DNA of 64,000 bases from Pirellulales bacterium (lineage in GTDB: Bacteria; Planctomycetota; Planctomycetia; Pirellulales; JACPPG01): NCBI GenBank assembly GCA_036499395.1, contig DASYDW010000010.1:137668-201667 (forward strand). The letters are read 5' to 3'. The position numbers and the translations under genes were made by a program. The notes under the pieces were generated by a model. It saw only the letters and a list, made by a program, of their open reading frames with translations. It did no database searches and had not been told where the DNA came from. This document shows positions 53,458-62,487 of the stretch, piece after piece. Numbering within the stretch: position 1 is the stretch's first letter; each line of letters opens with the position of its first letter.

Positions 53458-55713
53458 ATGCTCCGTTTAGTTCTCAGTCCTGTCGGCGGTTACCTGTTGG
53501 TCGCGCTTGCGGCCGCGGTGCTGCTCGGACTGTTGGCACTGGGGCCGGGGCAGTCACGCGTCTCGCAGAAGCGCCGGCGCGGACTGGTAGCGCTCCGTTT
53601 GGTGATCGTGCTGTTGATCGTTCTGGCCATGCTGCGCCCGACGCTGGTGTGGACCACGATCAGCCGCAAGCCGACCACGGTCGTAATTCTGGCCGACCAA
53701 TCGCGCAGCATGCAGATTGCCGACGCGGCCGGGGACAAGACACGTTGGGAATCGTTGCGGGCGAGCCTCGAAGCCGCGCAGCCAGAGCTTACGAACCTGG
53801 CCAACGAGATCGAGGTGAAGGTTTACACCTTTGATGCCGAGGAACATGCGATCGACGTCGTGGACAGCCCAACCCAGTGGCCGGAGAAGGCCGACGGTTC
53901 GCAAACCGCGATCGGTTGGGTTCTTGACGATACCTTGCGGCGCGAGACGGGGAAGCGGTTGGCCGGCGTAGTGCTTCTTTCGGATGGCGCCCAGCGCGCG
54001 GTGCCGGCCAAGGACGTGCCCCCGCAGACACCGGCCCGACGGCTGGCGGACCTGGGCTTCCCGCTGTACGCGGTTCCGTTCGGTCAGGCCCGGGCGCTGG
54101 ATCAAGCCCGCGATGTGGCACTTTCCGACATGCGCGCGCCGCAAGTCGTGTTCGTCAAGAACGAAATGGCCATCGAGGCCGTCGCCCAACTGGAGGGCTT
54201 CGTCGGACAGGACGTCGTCGTGCAGCTTTCCGTCGAGACGACGCCCGGCAAGATGGAGGTCGTCGATTCGCAGCGCATTCGCGCCGAAAAGAACGGCGAC
54301 CGCTTGCCGATCAAAATGAAGTACATGCCGGATTCGGCAGGCGAGAAAAAAGTCACGCTCAAAGCGGCGCCTCAAACGGGCGAGTTGGTTACCACGAACA
54401 ACGAAGTCAGTACGTTCGTCACAGTGCTCGACGGCGGCCTGAAGGTGTTGTACTTGAACGGCGCTTTACAGCCGGACATCAAATTTCTGCGCCGCTCGCT
54501 CGACGCTTCGCCGGACATGAATGTCGATTTTCGCACGATGGACGCTCGCAAGCCGGAGACCCGGCCCAAGGATCTCGACGAGCTTTTTGAGCCCGGCCGG
54601 TACGACGTCTACTTCATCGGCGATTTGGATTCGGTCGCTTTTACTGAGCGTCAACTGTCGGCGCTCGCACAGGCGGTCGATCGCGGCGCCGGCTTGATCA
54701 TGGTCGGCGGATTTCACAGCTTCGGGCCTGGCGGCTACGCGGCTACGCCGCTGTCAAAAGTGCTGCCGGTCGATATGGATCGCCTCGAGCGGCAAAATTT
54801 TGGCGAGGCAATTCGCGCAGATTTACACCTGCCGGAAGGCTCGAAATTAACCATGCGGCCCACGCGCATCGGTCAAACGCATAGCATCATGCAATTGGCG
54901 CCGGCGGCCGAGAACGGGAAAGCCTGGGAGGAATTGCCGGCGCTCGACGGCGCCAACAAACTGGATCGCGTGCAGCGCGGAGCCACGGTGCTGGCCGAGA
55001 CTCCCGACAATCACCCGCTGTTGATCGCGCGCGATTTCGGGCGAGGCCGGGTATTGGCCTTCGGTGGCGATTCGACGTGGCGCTGGTGCCTGGGCGGCTT
55101 CGAGGCGGCGCACAAGCGCTTCTGGCGGCAGGTCGTGCTGTGGCTGGCGCGCAAGGACCAATCGACGGAAAATTCGGTGTGGGTCAACCTCGACGATCGT
55201 CGCTACAGCCCGGGCGCGCGCGTCGAATTCACGGCCGGGGCGCGCGACGCGCACGGCGAACCGATTGCCGACGCCACTTACGACGTCGAGATCTTACGGC
55301 CTGACGGCAGCAAGGCGTCGCCGCGTATGAGGCACACGGCCGGCGAAATGGCCGGCACTTATCCCGATGCGCAAGTGGCCGGAGACTACACGTTGATCGT
55401 GAAGGCCTCCGTAAAAGGGGCGCTGATCGGCTCGGCCCAGGCGCGATTCCTGGTTTACGATCAAGACCTGGAACTGGACAACCCCGCGGCCGATCGCGGC
55501 ATGATGGACAGCCTGGCCGCGATGACCAACGGGCGGACCGTGGCGGCCGATCAACTAGGAGAATTGTTCGCCACGATCCAGAAGCAGTTGGAGCAACTCG
55601 AAGTCGAGACGATGGTCAAACGGACGCTGTGGGATACCTGGCCATTCTTTCTGCTCTTAATTGCACTCTTGGGTGTCGAGTGGTGGCTGCGGAAGAAGTG
55701 GGGGCTGGTGTAG
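53458..55713 (+). CDS. Large membrane VWA / glutamine-amidotransferase-like protein
   Basis: The 751-residue protein has two N-terminal helices (about 10-30 and 42-60), a VWA domain with an intact metal site (VVILADQSRSM, D80-Q-S-R-S84), a middle domain of beta type, and a GATase1-like domain (YDVYFIGDLDSVAFTERQLS to GGFHSFGPGGYAATPLSKVL and GRGRVLAFGGDSTWRWCLGG). One C-terminal helix ends in KKWGLV. This architecture is the usual last partner of the planctomycete MoxR/DUF58/BatA cluster. Its function is unknown; envelope stress or complex assembly is the family-level guess. A hairpin follows at 55770-55794. Confidence 0.9.
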   Translation: MLRLVLSPVGGYLLVALAAAVLLGLLALGPGQSRVSQKRRRGLVALRLVIVLLIVLAMLRPTLVWTTISRKPTTVVILADQSRSMQIADAAGDKTRWESLRASLEAAQPELTNLANEIEVKVYTFDAEEHAIDVVDSPTQWPEKADGSQTAIGWVLDDTLRRETGKRLAGVVLLSDGAQRAVPAKDVPPQTPARRLADLGFPLYAVPFGQARALDQARDVALSDMRAPQVVFVKNEMAIEAVAQLEGFVGQDVVVQLSVETTPGKMEVVDSQRIRAEKNGDRLPIKMKYMPDSAGEKKVTLKAAPQTGELVTTNNEVSTFVTVLDGGLKVLYLNGALQPDIKFLRRSLDASPDMNVDFRTMDARKPETRPKDLDELFEPGRYDVYFIGDLDSVAFTERQLSALAQAVDRGAGLIMVGGFHSFGPGGYAATPLSKVLPVDMDRLERQNFGEAIRADLHLPEGSKLTMRPTRIGQTHSIMQLAPAAENGKAWEELPALDGANKLDRVQRGATVLAETPDNHPLLIARDFGRGRVLAFGGDSTWRWCLGGFEAAHKRFWRQVVLWLARKDQSTENSVWVNLDDRRYSPGARVEFTAGARDAHGEPIADATYDVEILRPDGSKASPRMRHTAGEMAGTYPDAQVAGDYTLIVKASVKGALIGSAQARFLVYDQDLELDNPAADRGMMDSLAAMTNGRTVAADQLGELFATIQKQLEQLEVETMVKRTLWDTWPFFLLLIALLGVEWWLRKKWGLV

Positions 55714-55769
55714 AGTGGCGCGGAACGGAGGCCAAATGTCAACTCGCCACCTAATTCCCCTCACCCTGA

Positions 55770-55794
55770 CCTCTCCCAGAGGGAGAGGGGTTTT
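55770..55794. terminator. Hairpin between convergent genes, probable bidirectional terminator
   Basis: A perfect eight-base stem (CCTCTCCC, loop AGA, GGGAGAGG) is followed by GGTTTT on the plus strand. It is flanked by CCCCTCACCCTGA, a motif I recall as widely dispersed in many bacterial genomes. It separates the VWA gene from the convergent MBL gene. Confidence 0.55.
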
Positions 55795-55818
55795 GCAGCG
55801 AAGTCATGCTACTCGCGC

Positions 55819-56658
55819 TTACAGCCAGAGATGCAAACGCCCTTCGAGCATGTCGGGCAGGGCTGCTTCGACCATTTGCCGGATTTGCTTCGAGTGGTAG
55901 CGCGTGCTGAAGTGCGAGGCGATGATGATCTCGTTCTTGAAGCGGTCGCGGCGCGCCACGATATCGTCCAGGTGCATGTGCCCGAACTTGTGGATCTTCT
56001 CTTTGCGGTGTCGCGCGGCGACGAACGTCATCTCGGTGATCAGGATTTGCGCTTCGAACATGGCAGGACAGCTATCCAGTCCGTCGGGAGCGCTGTCGCC
56101 AACGTAGGCTAGCCGGGCCATGCGGCGCTCTTCGGTGACGTCGGTACCCGCCAGGCGCAGGTCGCGAATCTTGTCGCCGGGCAGATCGGCGAACTCGGGC
56201 CGTAGTTTGCGACGGCGCTCCCACACGACAAACCCGAGCGACGGGACGCGATGCTCCGTGGCCGAGACGGTGACGACGTGCTCGCGCGACATCTCGATCT
56301 CGTCCCCCGGCTTGATGCCGATCAACTGGCAAGGAAGCCGGCCGCGATCGAGCCGCGTGAAGAGCTTCAGGATGCGATCGACGCTCTCGACGGCCTGCTC
56401 AGGCAAGTAGATCGTCGGCGGTTCCATCTTCATCATGCGGCGCCGCGCAACGTAAACCGGCAGCGCCGCTACATGGTCCAAGTGCGTGTGCGAGATGAAC
56501 CAATTCGCCGTGGTCATGAAGTCCCAGGGATGCGCGCCCAGGTCGAAGCCGAGCTTGAACTCGGGGATCCGCCAATAAGTTTGCACGGCGGCGCGCGAAT
56601 AGCCTTCGACCGTCAGGCCGCGATGAATCAACGTTTTGACAGGGGCGTTATGAACCAT
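55819..56658 (-). CDS. MBL-fold protein, RNase Z-like
   Basis: The 279-residue cytoplasmic MBL-fold protein has SHTHLDHVAALP, the fold's first metal motif, GDSAPDGLDS (the metal-bridging aspartate) and ASHFSTRYHSKQI with the final histidine. This combination is characteristic of the RNase Z/tRNase-like branch, with short length. The exosite needed for canonical tRNA processing is not obvious, so it may be a related phosphodiesterase. It lies 155 bases after scpA on the same strand. Confidence 0.85.
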   Translation of the reverse strand: MVHNAPVKTLIHRGLTVEGYSRAAVQTYWRIPEFKLGFDLGAHPWDFMTTANWFISHTHLDHVAALPVYVARRRMMKMEPPTIYLPEQAVESVDRILKLFTRLDRGRLPCQLIGIKPGDEIEMSREHVVTVSATEHRVPSLGFVVWERRRKLRPEFADLPGDKIRDLRLAGTDVTEERRMARLAYVGDSAPDGLDSCPAMFEAQILITEMTFVAARHRKEKIHKFGHMHLDDIVARRDRFKNEIIIASHFSTRYHSKQIRQMVEAALPDMLEGRLHLWL

Positions 56659-56813
56659 ATCAACTGGTCACGGCGGGGACCGATACGGTTCACCCTGGAA
56701 AGCGTGTGGCGAGGGGCGGCACGACGCACTATGCCGGCGAACCGGCTTGAAACGAAACGCCCAGTTTAGACGAGATCGATGCCGGGGCAAGGCACAGGTC
56801 CCTCAAGGGGGCG

Positions 56814-57557
56814 TCAAGAACTAGCTTCGGCCTGGGCCTTTTCAATCTGATCGCGCAGCAACCAGATTTCACCGAACATGTCGTTCTGCTCGGCCCGCAT
56901 GCCATGATGGCGAACAAGCTCGAGAATGGCCAGGAACATGCCGATCAGGGTCGACTTGTGCATGCCCGGCTGGAACAGTTCGGTGAAGGCCACGCGCGGC
57001 TGATCGTCCAGCAGGTGACCAATCCGTTCCATGTAGACGTGGATCGGCGTGTCGTCATAAACGATATTCGAGGGCTGATTCGATTGATGCTGCTCGATGA
57101 GGCGGCCAAACGCGCTGACCAGGTCCCAAAGTTCGAGCTCGCGAATCGGCTCTTCGGCCACGTCGCGCTTGTGCCCTGCCAGATCATTGGCGAGACGCGG
57201 GAAGCGTTCTTGCCAATCGCGGGCTCGCTCGTCGAGCATGCTGGCGGCATCTTTGAATTGCTTGTATTCGAGCAGCCGGCGGACGAGTTCCTGGCGAGGA
57301 TCGTCCAGCGGTTCCTCGACTTCGTCCCCTTGGGGAAGAATCATGCGGCTTTTCAATTCCAACAGCGTACTGGCCATTTCCAGGAAATCGCCGACCGCGT
57401 TGACGTCAAGCTGTTCCAAGAGCGCCAGGTATTCGAGGAATTGATCCGTGATCGGCGCGATCGGGATATCGACGACCTCGAGCTCGTGCTTGCGCACCAG
57501 GTAGAGGAGCAGATCGAGCGGCCCGCGAAAGATTTCTAAGTCAACGCGAAAGCTCAT
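56814..57557 (-). CDS. scpA: Segregation and condensation protein ScpA
   Basis: The 247-residue protein is ScpA, the kleisin of the bacterial SMC complex. Its N-terminal domain reads DLEIFRGPLDLLLYLVRKHE, VVDIPIAPITDQFLEYLALL and EMASTLLELKSRMILP, and the C-terminal winged-helix part has TELFQPGMHKSTLIGMFLAI. A glutamate/aspartate-rich linker separates the two, as in the family. ScpB and Smc are not in the window. Confidence 0.95.
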   Translation of the reverse strand: MSFRVDLEIFRGPLDLLLYLVRKHELEVVDIPIAPITDQFLEYLALLEQLDVNAVGDFLEMASTLLELKSRMILPQGDEVEEPLDDPRQELVRRLLEYKQFKDAASMLDERARDWQERFPRLANDLAGHKRDVAEEPIRELELWDLVSAFGRLIEQHQSNQPSNIVYDDTPIHVYMERIGHLLDDQPRVAFTELFQPGMHKSTLIGMFLAILELVRHHGMRAEQNDMFGEIWLLRDQIEKAQAEASS

Positions 57558-57815
57558 AGCCTCGATTCCTGATTCTCTCGATCGACCGGTTGCGACACGT
57601 GCCGCTCTACGATCACCTATCGTAACTGCGGGACACCGATCGCGTGCAGGTCAAATCGGCCGTGCTGGGCCTGGCCTCGCTTACCCGCCTTGCCACAACA
57701 TCCTGTCCGCTTTAGTCTTACTAAGCAGTCGGCACGCTGGCAGGGTCACGTGGTGGTGCCGGCGAGTTTTTGAAAATAGGGCGCGGCAGAGCGCCGTTTG
57801 CGGGAGATCGCTCGC

Positions 57816-58352
57816 TTGAAACACGAACAGCTCTGGGCCCCCTGGCGGTTGGCCTACATCACTGGCGAAATCGACAAGCCGAAGCCGCAACAGGCCGAAC
57901 TCTCTCTGCTGCCCGGAGCCGACCCGCAATGCTTTATCTGCCGGGCCGTGGCCGATACCAACGATCGGCAAAACCTGCTGGTCCATCGCGGTCAGAAGAT
58001 TGTGACCGTACTGAACCGGTATCCGTACAACAACGGGCACCTGCTCGTGGCTCCGCGGCTGCACAAGGGGCGGCTCGACGAGCTCGACACCGACGAACAG
58101 TCCGAGACCATGCAATCGATCACGCGCCTGGTCGGGCTTCTCTCCGAATTGCTCAACGCCGAAGGGTTCAACGTCGGTTTGAACATGGGACGCGTTGCGG
58201 GCGCCGGCTTGCCGGGGCATTTGCATTGGCACATCGTGCCGCGCTGGAGTGGCGACACGAATTTCATGCCGGTGCTATCGGGCGTGGATGTGATTTCGCA
58301 GTCTCTGGATGCATTGTGGGAATTGCTGTCGGAAAAACTGGGGCCGTCATGA
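57816..58352 (+). CDS. HIT-family hydrolase/phosphorylase
   Basis: The 178-residue protein has the HIT triad GLPGHLHWHIVPRW and the N-terminal QLWAPWRLAYI plus CFICRAV block of the Ap4A phosphorylase-like branch. I prefer the TTG at 57816, nine bases after GGGAG, to an in-frame TTG at 57798. The expected activity is hydrolysis or phosphorolysis of dinucleoside polyphosphates. Its stop overlaps the ATG of the dGTPase gene (ATGA), so the two are coupled. Confidence 0.9.
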   Translation: MKHEQLWAPWRLAYITGEIDKPKPQQAELSLLPGADPQCFICRAVADTNDRQNLLVHRGQKIVTVLNRYPYNNGHLLVAPRLHKGRLDELDTDEQSETMQSITRLVGLLSELLNAEGFNVGLNMGRVAGAGLPGHLHWHIVPRWSGDTNFMPVLSGVDVISQSLDALWELLSEKLGPS

Positions 58353-59512
58353 AACGTGACGAGTTGCGAGCCTCGGAAGCCGACATCACAGAGCCGGCGC
58401 AGGTCGCCAGTGTCGCCGAGCGCGATCGCCTGCTATTGGCCGGCTACGCGATGCATAGTGCCGCCAGCCAAGGCCGCCATCACACGGAGCGACCGCATCC
58501 GTATCGCGGGCCTTTCCAGCGCGACAGGGATCGTATCGTCCACAGCGCGGCCTACCGTCGACTGAGCGCGAAGACGCAAGTCTTCACCGGCGACCTGGGG
58601 GATTACCATCGCACGCGGCTTACCCACACGATCGAAGTCGCGTCGGTTGCCCGCACCATCGGGCGGGCCTTGCGCTTGAACGAGGATCTGGTCGAAGCGC
58701 TGGCACTGGCCCATGACCTGGGCCATCCACCGTTCGGGCATGCCGGAGAAAGCGCGCTCGATCGCTGCCTGGCCGATCATGGCGGATTCAATCACAACCG
58801 GCACGGCCTGCGGATCGTCACCGAGCTCGAGCAGCGCTATCGCGAATTCCCAGGCCTGAACCTATCGATCGAAGTTCTCGAAGGACAGTCGGCCCGGGCG
58901 ACAAAAGGAGTCGCCGCGACCGAGCGCCCACTCTTGGAAGCACAAGTGGTCGACGCGGCAGACAGCGTCGCCTATGACACGCACGACGTGGATGACGCGC
59001 TTGAGCATCGGCTGCTGTCGATGGGGGAATTAATGACGCTCCCGCTCTGGCAACAGGCTGAGCGTCGCGTGCGTTCTCGCTACCAAGCGCTTGACGAAAG
59101 TCAATTGCGGCGAGCCATCCTGCACGAGCTCGTTGACTGGCAAGTGGGGGACCTGCTCCAGCAAGCTCAAGCGCGATTGCAGGCGGGCGGAATCGATTCG
59201 GTCGCGGCCGTGCGTCAGGCGCCGCTCGTGATCGAGCCGAGCCAGGAATTGGCGACGCAAAAACTGGAATTGGAAAAATTCCTGGCCGAACGCGTTTATC
59301 GTCATCCGCAATTGCTTTCGGTGCGCCGCGCGGCGCAAGAAATGCTCTCCGCGATGTTCGCTGGATACTTGGCGCGGACGGAACTATTGCCGGCCAGTTA
59401 TCAGATTCGCGCCGCCCAGGTTGGCTGGCCTCGCACCGTAGGAGATTATCTGGCCGGCATGACCGATCGATACGCCCAGCAGGAGTTTACACGGCTGTTC
59501 AAGAAGGCATGA
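58349..59512 (+). CDS. dGTP triphosphohydrolase-like HD protein
   Basis: The 387-residue protein starts at the overlapped ATG and matches the Dgt-like HD-domain family. The HD metal and catalytic residues are intact: RDRIVHSAAYRRLSAKTQVF, RLTHTIEVASVART, LALAHDLGHPPFGHAGE and VDAADSVAYDTHDVDDAL. It should hydrolyse deoxynucleoside triphosphates to nucleosides and triphosphate. The family is allosteric and usually hexameric. The tight link with the HIT gene suggests shared nucleotide housekeeping. Confidence 0.94.
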   Translation: MKRDELRASEADITEPAQVASVAERDRLLLAGYAMHSAASQGRHHTERPHPYRGPFQRDRDRIVHSAAYRRLSAKTQVFTGDLGDYHRTRLTHTIEVASVARTIGRALRLNEDLVEALALAHDLGHPPFGHAGESALDRCLADHGGFNHNRHGLRIVTELEQRYREFPGLNLSIEVLEGQSARATKGVAATERPLLEAQVVDAADSVAYDTHDVDDALEHRLLSMGELMTLPLWQQAERRVRSRYQALDESQLRRAILHELVDWQVGDLLQQAQARLQAGGIDSVAAVRQAPLVIEPSQELATQKLELEKFLAERVYRHPQLLSVRRAAQEMLSAMFAGYLARTELLPASYQIRAAQVGWPRTVGDYLAGMTDRYAQQEFTRLFKKA

Positions 59513-59721
59513 CCCCGGGCAGATTACGCCCAAGTCGTAGGCATTCGTGGCCGGTAGACCGCTACAGGGCGCATTTTCGGAACAGAACGGGGTACAGACG
59601 GTTAAATTCCAGGTCCTCCCGCGTAGTGCCCGAAAGTAGGGCTGGTAAAATGTACACGTTCGACCGGTGTGTGCGCGTGGCCTGCTCCGGCTCGACAATG
59701 CCACGATAACGATAGAAGCGC

Positions 59722-60798
59722 ATGAGCTCGAAATCTCCAACAAGTGTCTCGCAAAAAGGGGACAACGGCATCAGTCTGCTGGTGCTGCGTGCCTTTTTCA
59801 TCATGGTCGCGGTGGGGGTGGGAGCCTCGGTCATCAGCGCTGACTGGTTTCCCAAAGACCCACACCCGTTCCTCCCCTGGGGCGTGCTGATCGGGGTAGT
59901 CGGGCTGGCCTTGATCGTGATCGCGGCCGACGTGCTCGTACGCGAAAAGCAGTTGGACGTCATCTCGAGCGTCTATTTCGGCACCATCGTCGGCCTGTTT
60001 CTGGCTTACGTCGTGGGCCTGGCCCTGGCACCGCTGCCGATTTGGCAAGTCTATCGGGCGACGATCAACCTGACCCTGGGCATGGTCCTGTGCTACATCT
60101 GCATCAGTCTGTTGATGCAAACTCGCAAGGACTTCCGCTTTATCATCCCCTACGTCGAGTTCGCCAAGGAAGTGAAGGGCTTGAAGCCGTTTATCCTGGA
60201 CACCAGCGTCGTGATCGACGGGCGAATCGCCGATGTGGTCGAGACCAAGATCTTCGACAGCCAGTTGATCATGCCGCGATTCGTCCTGGCCGAGTTGCAG
60301 AATATCGCCGATAGCGCGGATCGATCCCGCCGCAGCCGCGGGCGCCGCGGACTGGACGTGCTGCACAAGCTACGCTCGAGCGACAAGGTCGATCTGCAAA
60401 TGTACGACCGCGAGTTGCCCGAGTTCGCCGGGCACCCGGTCGATCTGAAGCTCGTGATGTTGGCCAAGCACTTGGACGGCAAGATCGTCACGAATGATTA
60501 CAACTTGAATAAGGTTGCGCAGGTGCAAGGCGTTGACGTCATCAACTTGAACGACCTGGCCAACGCGCTCAAGCCCGTGTTTCTGCCGGGCGAATCGTTG
60601 GACGTGCGGATCGTGAAACCGGGAGAAGAGCCGGGACAAGGTGTCGGCTACCTTGACGATGGCACCATGATCGTCGTCGAGGGAGGGCGCGAGCACCTGA
60701 ATAAGACGGTCAAGATCGCCGTGACCAGCGTGCTGCAAACCAGCGCTGGCCGCATGATCTTCGGCCGCTACGACGGGGCGAATAAGGCCGCGTCTTAG
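59722..60798 (+). CDS. Membrane-anchored PIN-TRAM protein
   Basis: The 358-residue protein has four N-terminal helices (about 20-130), then a PIN nuclease domain (KPFILDTSVVIDGRIADV, DRSRRSRGRRGLDVLHKL, DLKLVMLAKHLDGKIVTNDY) and a C-terminal TRAM domain (about 285-350). This is the YacL/PilT-like architecture. The PIN acidic residues are present, so single-stranded RNA cleavage is possible; TRAM is expected to bind RNA. The 209 bases between it and the dGTPase gene contain nothing recognisable. Confidence 0.93.
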   Translation: MSSKSPTSVSQKGDNGISLLVLRAFFIMVAVGVGASVISADWFPKDPHPFLPWGVLIGVVGLALIVIAADVLVREKQLDVISSVYFGTIVGLFLAYVVGLALAPLPIWQVYRATINLTLGMVLCYICISLLMQTRKDFRFIIPYVEFAKEVKGLKPFILDTSVVIDGRIADVVETKIFDSQLIMPRFVLAELQNIADSADRSRRSRGRRGLDVLHKLRSSDKVDLQMYDRELPEFAGHPVDLKLVMLAKHLDGKIVTNDYNLNKVAQVQGVDVINLNDLANALKPVFLPGESLDVRIVKPGEEPGQGVGYLDDGTMIVVEGGREHLNKTVKIAVTSVLQTSAGRMIFGRYDGANKAAS

Positions 60799-61023
60799 AC
60801 CGGCAAGCGCGCCGATCTTCTTGATCCGCCGTGTCGTGTCATCGGCACGCCACGCGCTTCGTTTTTCTGTCAGGTGGCAGGCACATTTCTCGGCATGTCG
60901 CGCATCGGCGCGCGCCGAATGCTAGACTACCCGCCTTGTCCAGCTTCAGTTCGTGGCAGACTCTCGGCGACTCGGCCCGGGCGTCATCTTTGCCGCTTTG
61001 ATGCGCCAACGAGAGGGATCCGG

Positions 61024-62487
61024 ATGCAATATCGACGCTGGCTGGTGCTGCTGGGCGCACTATTGATGCAGCCCTGTCTGGGCGCGATCTACGGATGGGG
61101 CGTGTTCGTGCCGGCCCTGAAAGCCAGCCGCTCGGAACTAACGGTCACTCTCTCGCCGCAGATTCTGGAAGTGGATCCGGCCGAGCATTCCATTCTAGTT
61201 GGCGAATACAAGGCGCTGAAGAAGCAACTGGCCGCAGCGCACGAAGATGATCGAGCCCAAGCCAAGGCCGCGCTCGATCGATTCTTGAACGACGACGTGC
61301 CGGCGCGCCTGCACGTCTCGGATAGCGTGTGGGCGAAGCGGTTTTACGGTTACAGCGGAAAGCAGGCGCAGGCCATCTTTTCGACCGGCATCCTAGTCTT
61401 CGCACTGGTGATGATCCTGGCAGGCCGCTGGCAAGACCGCGTCGGTCCACGTGTCGTCGCGACGACCGGCGGGCTCGTGCTGGCCGCCGGTTATTCCTTT
61501 GCGGCGCTCGCCGGACCTGGCTTTCCGGCCGTGCTCGTGGGGGTTGGCGTCATCGGCGGCGCAGGCATCGGGCTGGGCTACGTTTGTCCGATCGCGGCTT
61601 GCGTCAAATGGTTTCCCGATCTGAAAGGTTTGATCACCGGCCTGGCCGTGGCGGGCTTCGGTGGTGGCGCGTTTCTGTTCATCAAGCTGGCCGGAAATTG
61701 GGGCGGACTGCTCCCGGCCCAGGGCGTCGCCGGCACCTTCCTGACTTATGCCGTGATCTTCGCACTGTTCGTCACATTGGGCGCATCGCTTCTGAAGAAT
61801 CCACCGCCCGGCTGGCTGCCGGCAGGATGGTTGCCTGCGGTTCCCGCGGATAGTTCCCGCGCATCCTCAACATCAATCGGAACGCCCGATTTCGGCCAGG
61901 CCGAAACTGTGCGCACGAGCGCGTTCTGGATGCTGTGGCTGGCGTTCATGCTGGCTTCGAGTTGCGGGCTAATGGTCATCGGCTCGCTGAAAGATTTTGG
62001 CATACGCGAGGGAAGGCTCTCTGATTTCGAAGCCGAAGGAGCGCTGGGACTGCTGGCCGTGTTCAACGCGCTGGGGCGCATCACCTGGGGTTGGGTTTCA
62101 CAGCGTTTGGGAGCACGGCGCACGCTGGTACTGATTTCGCTGCTGCAGGCCGCGATGGTGTTGGCGCTCGTCGAAATGGGCTCGAAGGTCTGGACGCTCG
62201 AAGTGGCCGCCTGTTGGGTTGGCTTTCATTTCGGCGGCAACCTGGCGCTATTCCCGCTGCTGACGGCCGAATATTTCGGCACGCGGCATTTGGGAGCCAA
62301 CTACGGGATGATGTTCACCGGTTACGGCCTGGGCGGAGTCGCCGGACCGATGCTGGCCGGAAGCGTGTGGGACGTGCTCGGCTCGTATCGCTGGGCCTAC
62401 CTGCCGGCCGCCGCCGCGTGCCTGGTGGCGATGGGTTTGGCGCTGGTGGTAAGACCGCCACGGCCGAACATCCCGTCGCCTACTTGA
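61024..62487 (+). CDS. OFA-family MFS permease (oxalate/formate antiporter type)
   Basis: The 487-residue protein has the OFA pattern: GAIYGWGVFVPALKAS in helix 1, GRWQDRVGPR in the helix 2-3 loop, helix 4-5 GVGVIGGAGIGLGYVCPIAA and CVKWFPDLKGLITGLAVAGF. The ATG at 61024 lies after GAGAGGG. About 80 residues are inserted between helices 1 and 2 (about 33-112), charged and helical (EYKALKKQLAAAHEDDRAQA), probably periplasmic. Its 3' end overlaps the opposite oxalate decarboxylase gene by eight bases. The pairing supports oxalate uptake with formate release, though the substrate is inferred. Confidence 0.85.
   Translation: MQYRRWLVLLGALLMQPCLGAIYGWGVFVPALKASRSELTVTLSPQILEVDPAEHSILVGEYKALKKQLAAAHEDDRAQAKAALDRFLNDDVPARLHVSDSVWAKRFYGYSGKQAQAIFSTGILVFALVMILAGRWQDRVGPRVVATTGGLVLAAGYSFAALAGPGFPAVLVGVGVIGGAGIGLGYVCPIAACVKWFPDLKGLITGLAVAGFGGGAFLFIKLAGNWGGLLPAQGVAGTFLTYAVIFALFVTLGASLLKNPPPGWLPAGWLPAVPADSSRASSTSIGTPDFGQAETVRTSAFWMLWLAFMLASSCGLMVIGSLKDFGIREGRLSDFEAEGALGLLAVFNALGRITWGWVSQRLGARRTLVLISLLQAAMVLALVEMGSKVWTLEVAACWVGFHFGGNLALFPLLTAEYFGTRHLGANYGMMFTGYGLGGVAGPMLAGSVWDVLGSYRWAYLPAAAACLVAMGLALVVRPPRPNIPSPT

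Noticed and set aside
58349..59512. Phage-defence system around the dGTPase
   Set aside because: Only the HIT neighbour is linked; no sensor, toxin or other defence gene is nearby. Housekeeping is the simpler reading.
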